DNA of 64,000 nucleotides from Pseudomonadota bacterium. GTDB lineage: Bacteria; Pseudomonadota; Gammaproteobacteria; Xanthomonadales; SZUA-38. Below, piece by piece: positions 19,475 to 28,497 of this stretch. Position 1 is the stretch's first letter. The number at the start of each line of letters is the position of its first letter. The stretch is from assembly GCA_039033415.1 (NCBI GenBank), contig JBCCCR010000001.1, positions 310,001-374,000 on the forward strand, written 5' to 3'. The translations under genes were made by a program, and so were the position numbers. The notes below the pieces were generated by a model. The model made no database searches, was not told the DNA's origin, and worked only from the letters and a program-made list of their open reading frames with translations.

Positions 19475-21688
19475 ATGAACGTAATGCTGACAAAAACTGC
19501 TGCAAACACGGCCGCTGGCTGGCGCGCCGGTGTGGTGGCCGCGGTGATGTTATGTCTAGGGGCCGGTCAAGCGATGGCTCAGTCAGTGCTGGAGGAGATC
19601 AGCTTCAGCACGGGCTCGGGTGGCGCGGTTGACATCATCATGACCCTCGACGGCAGCGTGCCTGATCCACAGGTTTTCACCACCGACAACCCGGCTCGAA
19701 TCGCCATCGACCTGATGAACACCACCAACGCGGTGCAGCGACGCACGCTGGAAATCGGCACCGGTGCAACCCGCAGCGTTTCGGCGGTTGAGGCTGGCGG
19801 TCGCACCCGTGTGGTCATCGACCTGTTCCGCTCAGCGCCCTATGACACCCGGGTGGAAGGCGACCGGCTGGTGGTTTCTGTTCAGGGCGGCTCCCGGACG
19901 GTCAACGCCGCCAGCTCTTCAGTACCCACCGGCACGATGAGCAGCGCGCCCAGCGGCGCGCTGGCGGTGGAAAACGTTGACTTCCGTCGCGGCGTCAACG
20001 GGGAAGGCCGAGTCATCGTGACCTTCAACGATGCTGGTGCCAACGTCGATCTCAACAAGCAAGGTAACCGCCTGCGCGCCTACATCTACAACACCGAAAT
20101 TGCTCCGGAGCTCGAGGAGCGGCTCGACGTGCTCGACTTTGCTACCCCGGTCGAGCTGATCGACACCCTTCGCGACGGTAACCGCATCCGGATGGATATC
20201 ACGGTCCGGGGCGAGTACGAGCATCTCGCCTATCAAACGGGCAACCAGTACGTGGTCGAGATCCAGGAGTTCCAAGAGGAGGAGCTGGATCCCGAGCTGG
20301 AAATTCTCGAGCCAAAGGAATACGAGGGCACGCGCGTTTCGTTCAACTTCCAGGACATCCCGGTGCGGGCGGTGCTGCAGCTGATCGCCGACGTTTCTGG
20401 GCTGAACATCGTGGTCTCTGATTCGGTGTCGGGTAACGTCACGCTCCGACTGCAGAACGTACCCTGGGATCAGGCGCTCGACATCCTGCTTCAGGCAAAA
20501 TCGCTGGACATGCGGGAAAACGGCAACGTGATCTGGGTTGCCCCGGCAACCGAAATTGCCACCCGGGAGCAGCAGCTGCTGCAGGCCCTCAAGGACAAGC
20601 GCGAGCTGGAGCCGCTGCGTTCCACCTTTGTCCAGGTCAACTACGCGAAGGCAACGGATCTTAAGAGCATTATCGAAAACGCCGCGAGCGGCTCAGCCAC
20701 CGACGGCGCCGGGCTGCTCTCCGCGCGAGGCAGCGTCACCGTCGACGAGCGGACCAACGTGCTGCTGCTGACCGATACGCCCGACCGCCTCGAAGAGATC
20801 CGCGAGCTGGTCAACCGGCTCGATCGGCCGGTACGTCAGATTCAGATTGAATCGCGGGTGGTCATCGCAACCGACAGCTTCAGCGACGAGATTGGCGTGC
20901 GCTTTGGCCTCACCGGCGGTTACGAAGACAACGACGGCAACATCCTCAGCGTGGCGGGATCTTCCACTGCGACCGACCGGATGAACAACCTGGCGTTGGT
21001 CAATCGACAGGTCAATGCTGGCCGCTCGGGCTTTCCGATCATCGGCCCCGACAACCCGCCGGCGGGCATTTCGGTGCCGCCGCTAGGCGAGCGTCTCAAC
21101 GTTAACCTGCCGGCATCGAACACCGCGGGCAGCTGGGCGCTTGGACTCCTGACGTCCGACTACCTGCTCGATCTCGAGCTCTCGGCCCTGGAGAGTGAGG
21201 GGCGCGGTGAGGTGATTTCCAGCCCGCGGCTGATCACTGCCAACCAGCGGGAGGCCTTCATTCAGCAGGGCGTCGAAATTCCCTTCCAACAGGCGGCCTC
21301 TAGCGGCGCGACCAACATCAGCTTTAAGGACGCGGTGCTCGAACTGCGCGTCCAGCCGCTGATCACACCAGACGACCGCGTGATTCTCGATGTGGCGGTC
21401 AAGCAGGACACGATCGGGCAGCTGGTGCCGGTCGAAGGTGGTGGCCAGGTCCCGAGTATCGATACCCGGGAGATTCAGACCCAGGTGCTGATCGACAGCG
21501 GCCAAACCGTTGTCCTGGGCGGGATTTACGAGCAAACGATCCGCGAAGATAACAACAGGATTCCGGTATTGGGTGACATCCCAGGGCTCGGCACGCTGTT
21601 CCGTCAGCGTACCAGCCAAAACGATAAGTCGGAGCTGCTGATTTTCATCACGCCGACCATTCTGAATGACACCCTGAATCAGAACTGA
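19475..21688 (+). CDS. pilQ: type IV pilus secretin PilQ
   Basis: A 737-residue outer-membrane secretin through which the pilus leaves the cell. From the chosen ATG a signal peptide ends in AMAQS. Two AMIN-type peptidoglycan-binding domains (about residues 40-270) and secretin N0/N1 domains (VSFNFQDIPVRAVLQLIADVSG) follow, then the secretin barrel with FIQQGVEIPF and IPVLGDIPGLGTLFR near the C-terminus. A GGGGGA sequence six bases before this ATG and the compact signal peptide favour it over an ATG at 19439 that overlaps pilP. There is no terminator after the stop; a lipoprotein gene follows. Confidence 0.94.
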   Translation: MNVMLTKTAANTAAGWRAGVVAAVMLCLGAGQAMAQSVLEEISFSTGSGGAVDIIMTLDGSVPDPQVFTTDNPARIAIDLMNTTNAVQRRTLEIGTGATRSVSAVEAGGRTRVVIDLFRSAPYDTRVEGDRLVVSVQGGSRTVNAASSSVPTGTMSSAPSGALAVENVDFRRGVNGEGRVIVTFNDAGANVDLNKQGNRLRAYIYNTEIAPELEERLDVLDFATPVELIDTLRDGNRIRMDITVRGEYEHLAYQTGNQYVVEIQEFQEEELDPELEILEPKEYEGTRVSFNFQDIPVRAVLQLIADVSGLNIVVSDSVSGNVTLRLQNVPWDQALDILLQAKSLDMRENGNVIWVAPATEIATREQQLLQALKDKRELEPLRSTFVQVNYAKATDLKSIIENAASGSATDGAGLLSARGSVTVDERTNVLLLTDTPDRLEEIRELVNRLDRPVRQIQIESRVVIATDSFSDEIGVRFGLTGGYEDNDGNILSVAGSSTATDRMNNLALVNRQVNAGRSGFPIIGPDNPPAGISVPPLGERLNVNLPASNTAGSWALGLLTSDYLLDLELSALESEGRGEVISSPRLITANQREAFIQQGVEIPFQQAASSGATNISFKDAVLELRVQPLITPDDRVILDVAVKQDTIGQLVPVEGGGQVPSIDTREIQTQVLIDSGQTVVLGGIYEQTIREDNNRIPVLGDIPGLGTLFRQRTSQNDKSELLIFITPTILNDTLNQN

Positions 21689-21773
21689 CAACAATCGGAT
21701 GCTTCGGGGAGAAGCACCACACATGACGATGACTAACTTGGGGGCAGGACCGACCGTGGAAGGCCTAAGGACC

Positions 21774-24700
21774 ATGATGAGACTTAAACGACTGATGACG
21801 TCAGCGGTGTTGCTGTGCACCGCAGTGGGACTGACCGCCTGTGGCGGCGGTGGTGGCGGCGGCGCGGCGGAACCACGAGCGCCGATCCGCGTAACAATTG
21901 AGGCGGACAGTACGAATCTGCTGTCCAACAAAGGCGAGGTTTTCTACGAGCCCGGCTCTGACTTTGCGACAAACGTCCGCGTTGTCGTTCGCAATCCGGA
22001 CGGCCAATCGGTTGTCGACGGCACGGTGGTTGGGCTTTCGGTGGCTACTTCAGCCAACGGACGCTTCTCCACGACCGACGATCTTCGTACGCAAACCACT
22101 CAGATCCAGGTGCCGACCACGGCCGGTGAGGCGCTGGCGGTTTTCCACACGCTGGAAGGCACCGGCAATACCGTGCTGCGGGCGACGGTGAGCGACCCTC
22201 AGTCCAACCAGAACATTTCGAGCGAAGTGACCGTCGCGATCAGCGAAGGTCCGGACGGGGTCAATCGCATCACGCTGACGCCGAATCGTCTGACGATCCC
22301 GGCACGGCCGCTCGGAGTACCCATTTTCTTCAACTCGCCCTATCTGGCCGAAGTCGACATTACCTACCGCGAGGCTGACGGCACCATTGGCGCGCCGCAG
22401 GACGGCGAAGTCGCCGTTAGCATCAATCCGGTCGGCATCGCGGCGTTCTCGACGCTCGACGATCCCGAGACTGACGACGTCAACGAGTTCTTTGTGCTGT
22501 TTGGCAACGCACCGGTAGAACTGGCCGCCGGCGGCAAGATTTTTGTGCACGCCGAAGATCGACCGGGGATCGTTACCGTTTCAGCCAGCGCGCAGGACGT
22601 GACCAGCGGTGAAATCTTCGACGCGCAGCTCGAGATTGAAATTGTCGAGGCTGCTGCTGATGGGCGCCCGGCAAGTCTATCGTTCGCTCTCCCGCCGCTG
22701 CCGCAATACGTGCAAGGGGCCGGCGGAACCAGCGCGCAGGCGTTTGAAGTCTTTGTGCAGGATGGTGCAGAGAACTTTATTGAAGACCCTGCTCCCGGAA
22801 CGAACAACGTATTCCTGGAAATCTTCACGGAATCCCCGGACTCCGGTGCTGTGCTGCGCGGCACAAACAACAGCGGTACGCCGGTTGAGGGTACCTCGAT
22901 CGCGCTGGCCACCACCGGTGGCATCGTCAGCGCCAGCCTGGTGAGCGGCACGGAGCCGGGCCTGGTACGGATCCGCGCGGCTGCTGACGCAGCGGATAAC
23001 AACGTCAGCAACGGCATCGAGGCCGCGGTGGTAAGCGAATCCTCGGCGGTGATCTCCGACGGTGTGCCCTTCTCCGTAACGCTTACGTCGATCCCGATCA
23101 ACAGCCTGACCGTGAACCCGGTGGATCCGAGTGTGGTGATCACCGACGACAATGGGTTCCCCGTCGAGCCGAACGCGACTTACAGCCTGCGGGTCAACGC
23201 GATTGTGACCGACCGCTTCGGCAATCCGCCGGCACAGCAGGTTCAGCTGCAGGCCGGCTTGATCGACGCGCCGATAACCGGCTTTCCCACCCAGGGGGCT
23301 GGCACCTTTGATCTGTCGGGCGTCGACGGCGACCCATTTGAGGGTGGCACCGGGTTCTTTGCCCCGACTGGTGAATTCCGCACTGCCGGCGGCGGTGCAG
23401 GCCCGGGCGACACGCTTATCCTGTTCGGCAAGGAGGTTGTCGGCAACGCCGACCTCGAGAGCGCCCGTACGGTGGCTCAGGTCGTGGATCAGACCAATAT
23501 TAATGTCGACGAGCCGTTCAACTTCAACGACACGGTCGGCGGTTCCATCGACAACGGTCCGGAGATTCCGTACGTGATCGGTCGCGCCACGACCGGCAAC
23601 ATCGAGTCCGCTTTTGTGACGGACAGCAACGGTGTGGCGACCACGCTGCTGAATTACCCGGTGTCCCAGCTCGGGCGCACGGCGGCACTCTATGTGCAGG
23701 GCGCCAATGGCGGCCTCGGAGGTGCAGGCAACCTGGCCACCTACGCTGACGCAGCGCTGATCCGCTATCCGGGTCTGCTGCCGCTGACGCTGACGGCGAC
23801 GCCTGATTCGGTGCCGGCGAACGTGCCCTCAAATGTGCTGGTTTGCGTTGAGGACGCGGCCACCGCCCCGATTCGCGGGCAGTTCATCGGCTTCGCATTC
23901 TCTGAGCTGGAGGGAACCGGCACCGTGGACGGTATTCCCGGAAGCGGCACCGTGGCCAACCCGACTGGCGAAGACGGCTGCACCATCGCAGTGGTCGAGA
24001 CCGCCGGTGTGGGTACCGATGCGTCAGAAGGTATGCTGACCTTCTTCACGGGCGACGCAACGGCCGTAGTCACCATCAACCCGCCGTCGAGTGCGGTGCT
24101 GCAGGCTTCGCCCTCGTCATTCCGCGCGGGCCCGGCTGTGACCACTGCGACCTCCACCCTGCGCTACCTCGCCGGTGGTGCTCCGGTGGCCGGGATTGCG
24201 ATCAGCGGCACCTGTGATGTGTCCGACGGCTTCCTGTCGATCATCGATCAGCCGGCGCTGACCGACGACAACGGCGAGTCCGAAGTACGCTTTTCGGTCC
24301 AGCTTGACGACGGAACCTTCGGCAGCAACGTCGGCGAGGGTACGTGTACCTTCGAGGCCAGCGACGGTACGTCGGTGGATGTCGAATTCCAGGGCTTTGA
24401 CACCTGCGCGAACCAGGTCAACGTGAGCCCCGCACCGCCCCCCGGCGCCTGCGGCGACGTCATGACGACCTCCGTCTCGCTCACGGCGGAGTTCGATCAA
24501 ACGATCGCGGCTCTGGGTAACGTGACCATCAGCGCAACGGGCGCGGCCATTTCATGCGTCTTCAATGCCGGTACCAGCACCGTGTCTGGCACCTGCGCTG
24601 ACACCAGCATCCCGACCAACACCACCGTCACGCTGTCCCTGTCGTTCGCCAACGCGGCTGATGAGTCGGACTTCATGATGAACGGCAGCTGGTTAGGTGA

Positions 24701-24776
24701 ATGTGCCAGCGCCGGCAGCGCGCTGCAGGCGACTGTGCAGCTCACCAACGACGCGATCTGCCGAGTCACGTTCTAA
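21774..24776 (+). CDS. large Ig-like-domain lipoprotein
   Basis: A 1000-residue predicted outer-membrane or surface lipoprotein. The signal MMRLKRLMTSAVLLCTAVGLTAC ends in a lipobox (LTAC) followed by a poly-glycine linker. The rest is a long series of beta-rich Ig-like modules of the bacterial Big/invasin type, recognisable from recurrent TVTASAQDVTSG-, DSNGVATTLL- and DDNGESEVRFSV-like segments, and a cysteine-bearing C-terminus. Length and composition fit a cell-surface stalk or adhesin. The ATG with AAGGACC before it is chosen from several starts. The gene follows pilQ by 85 bases without terminator and is closed by a strong terminator, so it is probably transcribed with the pilus operon. 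Confidence 0.82.
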   Translation: MMRLKRLMTSAVLLCTAVGLTACGGGGGGGAAEPRAPIRVTIEADSTNLLSNKGEVFYEPGSDFATNVRVVVRNPDGQSVVDGTVVGLSVATSANGRFSTTDDLRTQTTQIQVPTTAGEALAVFHTLEGTGNTVLRATVSDPQSNQNISSEVTVAISEGPDGVNRITLTPNRLTIPARPLGVPIFFNSPYLAEVDITYREADGTIGAPQDGEVAVSINPVGIAAFSTLDDPETDDVNEFFVLFGNAPVELAAGGKIFVHAEDRPGIVTVSASAQDVTSGEIFDAQLEIEIVEAAADGRPASLSFALPPLPQYVQGAGGTSAQAFEVFVQDGAENFIEDPAPGTNNVFLEIFTESPDSGAVLRGTNNSGTPVEGTSIALATTGGIVSASLVSGTEPGLVRIRAAADAADNNVSNGIEAAVVSESSAVISDGVPFSVTLTSIPINSLTVNPVDPSVVITDDNGFPVEPNATYSLRVNAIVTDRFGNPPAQQVQLQAGLIDAPITGFPTQGAGTFDLSGVDGDPFEGGTGFFAPTGEFRTAGGGAGPGDTLILFGKEVVGNADLESARTVAQVVDQTNINVDEPFNFNDTVGGSIDNGPEIPYVIGRATTGNIESAFVTDSNGVATTLLNYPVSQLGRTAALYVQGANGGLGGAGNLATYADAALIRYPGLLPLTLTATPDSVPANVPSNVLVCVEDAATAPIRGQFIGFAFSELEGTGTVDGIPGSGTVANPTGEDGCTIAVVETAGVGTDASEGMLTFFTGDATAVVTINPPSSAVLQASPSSFRAGPAVTTATSTLRYLAGGAPVAGIAISGTCDVSDGFLSIIDQPALTDDNGESEVRFSVQLDDGTFGSNVGEGTCTFEASDGTSVDVEFQGFDTCANQVNVSPAPPPGACGDVMTTSVSLTAEFDQTIAALGNVTISATGAAISCVFNAGTSTVSGTCADTSIPTNTTVTLSLSFANAADESDFMMNGSWLGECASAGSALQATVQLTNDAICRVTF

Positions 24777-24832
24777 GGCATAGCTTGCCGACGCCGACCG
24801 CCTGGTCGGTGTCGGTCGCCTAACCCTATGCA

Positions 24833-24858
24833 GGCCAGCTCACCGAGCTGGCCTTTTT
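24833..24858 (+). terminator. rho-independent terminator after the pil/lipoprotein operon
   Basis: GGCCAGCTC and GAGCTGGCC pair perfectly over 9 bp around a 3-base loop and are followed by TTTTT. A second strong hairpin with a CCGACC...GGTCGG core stands just upstream at 24787-24816. Together they mark the end of the pilMNOPQ-lipoprotein transcript. Confidence 0.9.
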
Positions 24859-25041
24859 CATGGAGGCGACTTCCACGGTGCCCAAATGCCGCCGCCGGCC
24901 TGTGAACCGCGCCTTTCGGCATAGGCTCCGCTGCGAGTATTTCTTTACACTCGCCGTCTTCATGCAATCTCCCCGCGCTGCAAGTACACTGCGGGGTTTG
25001 GCGGCCGCAGGCGCCGCCCATCGCAATCACCGGGTATTTCA

Positions 25042-26049
25042 ATGGAAGACAATGTAGCCGCGGCCGTGGCCGCGCCGCAGAACGATGCCGGGGACGCCTT
25101 CCGGGCGCTGAAAGCGGAAATCCAGCAGAAGATCATTGGTCAGCACGCGCTGATCGACCGTCTGCTCATCGCTTTACTGGCGAACGGCCACCTGCTGGTA
25201 GAAGGGGCGCCGGGGCTGGCCAAGACCACCGCGATCAAGGAACTCGCGGAGCGAATCGAAGGAGACTTCCATCGGATTCAGTTCACGCCTGACCTGCTGC
25301 CCGCCGACCTGACCGGGACCGAGATTTATCGTCCGCAGGATGCGGAGTTCAAATTCCAGCGCGGTCCGATATTTCACAACCTGGTCCTGGCGGACGAGGT
25401 GAACCGAGCGCCGGCCAAGGTCCAGTCCGCGCTGCTCGAAGCGATGGGCGAGCGGCAGGTGACGGTCGGCAGTCACACCTATACGCTGCCCAAACTGTTT
25501 CTGGTGATGGCCACCCAGAACCCGATCGAGCAGGAGGGTACCTATCAGCTGCCCGAAGCCCAGCTCGACCGATTTTTGATGCACGTCAGCATCACGTATC
25601 CCGATGGTGACGAAGAGCAGCAGATCCTGCGGCTCGCTCGGGAGCAGGCCCAGGAGCAGCTCGCCGAGCGCCCGCAGCCCCCGGTGGTCGTGAGCCAGGC
25701 GCAGGTGTTTGCCGCGCAGCAGCAGGTCCTCGACCTGCACGTATCGCCGGAGCTGGAGCGCTACATGGTTGAGCTGGTGCTCGCGACCCGCGAGCCCGGT
25801 CGTTACGGTGATGATCTGGCCAGCTGGATCAGCTTCGGCGCCAGTCCTCGCGGTACGATAGCGCTTGACCGCTGCGCCAAAGCGCACGCTTGGCTCGCCG
25901 AACGCGACTATGTTTCGCCCGAAGACGTCCAGGCCGTCGCTTTTGACGCCCTGCGTCATCGTCTGCTGATGTCGTTTGAGGCCGAAGCGGAGGGGGTTGA
26001 TGCCAACGCCCTGATCGCTCAGCTGCTGGAGCGCGTGCCGGTACCCTGA
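25042..26049 (+). CDS. MoxR family AAA ATPase
   Basis: A 335-residue AAA+ chaperone-like ATPase of the MoxR/BatA cluster, thought to help mature the VWA proteins encoded beside it. Walker A is EGAPGLAKTT (about residues 55-64), Walker B is LVLADEVNRAPAKVQSALLEAM, and sensor motifs FLVMATQNPIEQEGTYQLPEAQLDRFLM follow. A MoxR lid domain with ISFGASPRGTI ends the protein. The gene heads a moxR-DUF58-DUF4381-batA-batB-batD operon. The 265-bp space before it holds the upstream terminator and a short leader; no clear promoter match is seen. Confidence 0.95.
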   Translation: MEDNVAAAVAAPQNDAGDAFRALKAEIQQKIIGQHALIDRLLIALLANGHLLVEGAPGLAKTTAIKELAERIEGDFHRIQFTPDLLPADLTGTEIYRPQDAEFKFQRGPIFHNLVLADEVNRAPAKVQSALLEAMGERQVTVGSHTYTLPKLFLVMATQNPIEQEGTYQLPEAQLDRFLMHVSITYPDGDEEQQILRLAREQAQEQLAERPQPPVVVSQAQVFAAQQQVLDLHVSPELERYMVELVLATREPGRYGDDLASWISFGASPRGTIALDRCAKAHAWLAERDYVSPEDVQAVAFDALRHRLLMSFEAEAEGVDANALIAQLLERVPVP

Positions 26050-26076
26050 GGCTGGCCGCTTCACCGTACTCCCTCG

Positions 26077-27009
26077 ATGGCATCCGAACTGGACTCGACG
26101 ACCCAGGTCACCACCGAAGACCTCATCCGCCTGCGCCTGGCCGCCAGGCGCCTGGTGATGTATGCCCGCAGCCCGGCGAGTTCGGTCATTGCAGGCGTGC
26201 ACGCCAGCCGCTTCCGTGGACGCGGCGTGGACTACGTGGAGTCGCGAAACTATGAGGTGGGCGACGATATCCGCGACCTGGATTGGCGCGTCACGGCCCG
26301 GACGGGCAAACCTCATACCAAGGTCTTCCAGGAAGAGCGAGAGCGGCCGGTGATGGTGCTGCTGGATGCCCATCCAGGCATGTACTTCGCCACCCGCGGG
26401 GCGCTGAAGATTGTTCAGGCCAGCCGTCTGGCGGCCCTGGTCGGCTGGGGGGCGGTCCGCCGCGGCGACCGGATCGGCGCTTTGATCTGTAATGGTGACG
26501 AACACCAGGAGATCCGCCCAGCTGGTGGCCGGCGCGGCGTGCTGAGAATGATCAGCGTGTTGACCCGCGCTTTTGACAGCAGCCAAATGAACCGCTTTGC
26601 CAGCCAACCCCCACCCATGGATCAGGTACTGAAGCGCGCCAGGCGTATCGCTCGCCCGGGCAGCCTGATTTTGCTGGTCAGCGATTTTTACCATCTCGGC
26701 GATGAGTTTGAGCGGCACCTGACTTTTCTGCGCCGCCACAGCGACCTGATCGCCTGCCGAGTTCGCGATCCGGTAGAGCTAACGCCACCGCCTCCGGGCA
26801 CTTATCCCGTCAGCAACGGTCTCAAGCAGGGAATCCTGGCGCTGAGCCGCGGGTCCGCCCGAAAGCGCTACGAAGGATTTCTCGAGCAGCAGCAGCGGGC
26901 GTTTGTCAGCACGCTGAACAAGCACGGTATTACGCGCCTTGAGCTGAGTACGGAAGACGACGTGACCGACGCCCTCGGAAGAATCTTCAAAACGCGGGAT
27001 ATCCGCTGA
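26077..27009 (+). CDS. DUF58 domain protein
   Basis: A 310-residue protein with the DUF58 signature VGDDIRDLDWRVTARTGKPH (about residues 64-83) and an RGRGVDYVESRNY lead-in. Such proteins carry a degenerate VWA-like fold (VMVLLDAHPGMYF) and always sit beside moxR and bat genes, where they are presumed clients of MoxR. No signal peptide is seen. The start follows moxR by 27 bases and its end overlaps DUF4381 by one base. Confidence 0.92.
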   Translation: MASELDSTTQVTTEDLIRLRLAARRLVMYARSPASSVIAGVHASRFRGRGVDYVESRNYEVGDDIRDLDWRVTARTGKPHTKVFQEERERPVMVLLDAHPGMYFATRGALKIVQASRLAALVGWGAVRRGDRIGALICNGDEHQEIRPAGGRRGVLRMISVLTRAFDSSQMNRFASQPPPMDQVLKRARRIARPGSLILLVSDFYHLGDEFERHLTFLRRHSDLIACRVRDPVELTPPPPGTYPVSNGLKQGILALSRGSARKRYEGFLEQQQRAFVSTLNKHGITRLELSTEDDVTDALGRIFKTRDIR

Positions 27010-27482
27010 TGCAGGCGCCGCCGCCACCGATCCGCGATATCCATGCTGCGCCAGCGCCGCCGTTCTGGCCCCCGGCCTGGGGCTGGTGGGTGGTGGCTGG
27101 CATCGCTGTTGTGGGTTTGTGCTGGGTGATATGGGTTTTGTGGCGTCGCTGGCGACGGCAGCAGCGTCTCCAGGCGCTGGGGCAAGAGCTCGATGAGATG
27201 CAGCAGCGCTGGCGTGATGACGGCGACGTTGGTCGAGCGGCTTCGCGTGCATCACTTTACCTCCGCCGCCTCGTCCTTCATGAGGCTCGCGACTCGCGCG
27301 CGGCAGCGCTGACCGGAGATTCATGGGTGGAATTTCTCACCGCGCCGGATAGCCTGGACCCGCATCTGAGGGTTGCCGCCGTCGAGCTGGCCAGGGCACC
27401 CTACCAGGCCAAGCCGGACATCAACGTTGAGTCGGTCTTCCAGCTATGCCATTTCTGGCTGCGGCGGGTGGTCCATGTTTAA
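27009..27482 (+). CDS. DUF4381 membrane protein
   Basis: A 157-residue inner-membrane protein. A proline-rich start (MQAPPPPIRDIHAAPAPPFWPPA) and one transmembrane helix (WWVVAGIAVVGLCWVIWVL) are followed by an Arg-rich boundary and a helical cytoplasmic domain. This is the usual DUF4381 protein of the MoxR/Bat clusters. It overlaps DUF58 by one base and batA by 8 bases, so translation is coupled. Confidence 0.88.
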   Translation: MQAPPPPIRDIHAAPAPPFWPPAWGWWVVAGIAVVGLCWVIWVLWRRWRRQQRLQALGQELDEMQQRWRDDGDVGRAASRASLYLRRLVLHEARDSRAAALTGDSWVEFLTAPDSLDPHLRVAAVELARAPYQAKPDINVESVFQLCHFWLRRVVHV

Positions 27483-28497
27483 GCTGGCGTGGCCCTGGCT
27501 TCTTGCCGTGGCGCCGGCACCGCTGCTGGTTTGGTGGCTGTGGCCTCGGGCTGAACGACCATCCGGGCTTAGCGTGCGCGTGCCCTTCTTTGCGCTGATG
27601 TCTGCGAATCAGGACCCCGCTGACAACGGCCGAGGGACCTGGCGAATTCTTCTGGCGATACTGGCCTGGCTGGCGCTGGTCGGCGCCGCGGCTCGGCCTC
27701 AGTGGATCGGCGAAGCCATCAGCATGCCTATGACCGGCCGCGACCTGATGCTGGCCGTGGATATTTCGGGCTCGATGGAAACCGCAGACATGTCCGTCGT
27801 CGGGCAGCCTGCAACGCGCCTGGCTATGGTCAAAGCGGTGGCCGGTGAGTTTATGGAGCGGCGGGTTGGCGACCGGCTGGGATTAATCCTGTTCGGCCGG
27901 AGGGCGTATCTACAAACACCCCTCACCTTTGACCGCAGCACGGCGCGCACGCTGCTCGAGGAATCAGCTATCGGGCTGGCGGGCAAGGAAACCGCCATCG
28001 GTGACGCGATTGGCCTGGCGGTCAAACGTCTGCGTGGCGAGGCGGTCCAGGATCGGGTGTTGATCTTGCTGACCGACGGGGCCAATACCGCCGGCGCGGT
28101 CGAACCGCTGAAAGCGGCTGATCTCGCCGCAAGTGAAAAGCTGAAGGTGTACACGATCGGCGTTGGTGCTGACGAAATGCTGGTTCGCAGCATGTTTGGC
28201 ACTCGCAAAATCAATCCTTCAGCGGACCTGGATGAAAAGACGCTCAACGCCATCGCCGACAAAACCGGCGGTCGGTATTTCCGCGCGCGCGATACCGCCG
28301 GGCTGCAGCAGATTTACGAGATTCTCGACGAGCTGGAACCGGTGGCCGAAGAGCAGGAGATCCTTCGACCTCCCAAAGAGCTTTACTACTGGCCGCTGGC
28401 GGGAGCGCTGCTGCTGTCCTTGCTGCTTGGGCTGCTCAGCGTTGTGGCCGGGCCTCGAGAATCCGTGACGGCAAGCGCTGGGGAGGCGTCAGTCTGA
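27475..28497 (+). CDS. batA: BatA-like VWA domain membrane protein
   Basis: A 340-residue protein with two N-terminal transmembrane segments, a VWA domain with intact MIDAS motif DISGS (residues 96-100), and a C-terminal membrane helix (LAGALLLSLLLGLLSVV). BatA-type proteins form metal-dependent complexes in the inner membrane with BatB and BatD. The ATG inside the end of the DUF4381 gene is preferred because the upstream in-frame region reads into that gene. The stop overlaps the batB start by one base. Confidence 0.9.
   Translation: MFKLAWPWLLAVAPAPLLVWWLWPRAERPSGLSVRVPFFALMSANQDPADNGRGTWRILLAILAWLALVGAAARPQWIGEAISMPMTGRDLMLAVDISGSMETADMSVVGQPATRLAMVKAVAGEFMERRVGDRLGLILFGRRAYLQTPLTFDRSTARTLLEESAIGLAGKETAIGDAIGLAVKRLRGEAVQDRVLILLTDGANTAGAVEPLKAADLAASEKLKVYTIGVGADEMLVRSMFGTRKINPSADLDEKTLNAIADKTGGRYFRARDTAGLQQIYEILDELEPVAEEQEILRPPKELYYWPLAGALLLSLLLGLLSVVAGPRESVTASAGEASV

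Noticed and set aside
24860-25057. 65-codon open frame before moxR
   Set aside because: Runs across the terminator and moxR leader and into the moxR start; no homology seen.
25174-26739. 521-codon open frame antisense to moxR and DUF58
   Set aside because: Shadow of two well supported genes; its composition is atypical and no motif is visible.
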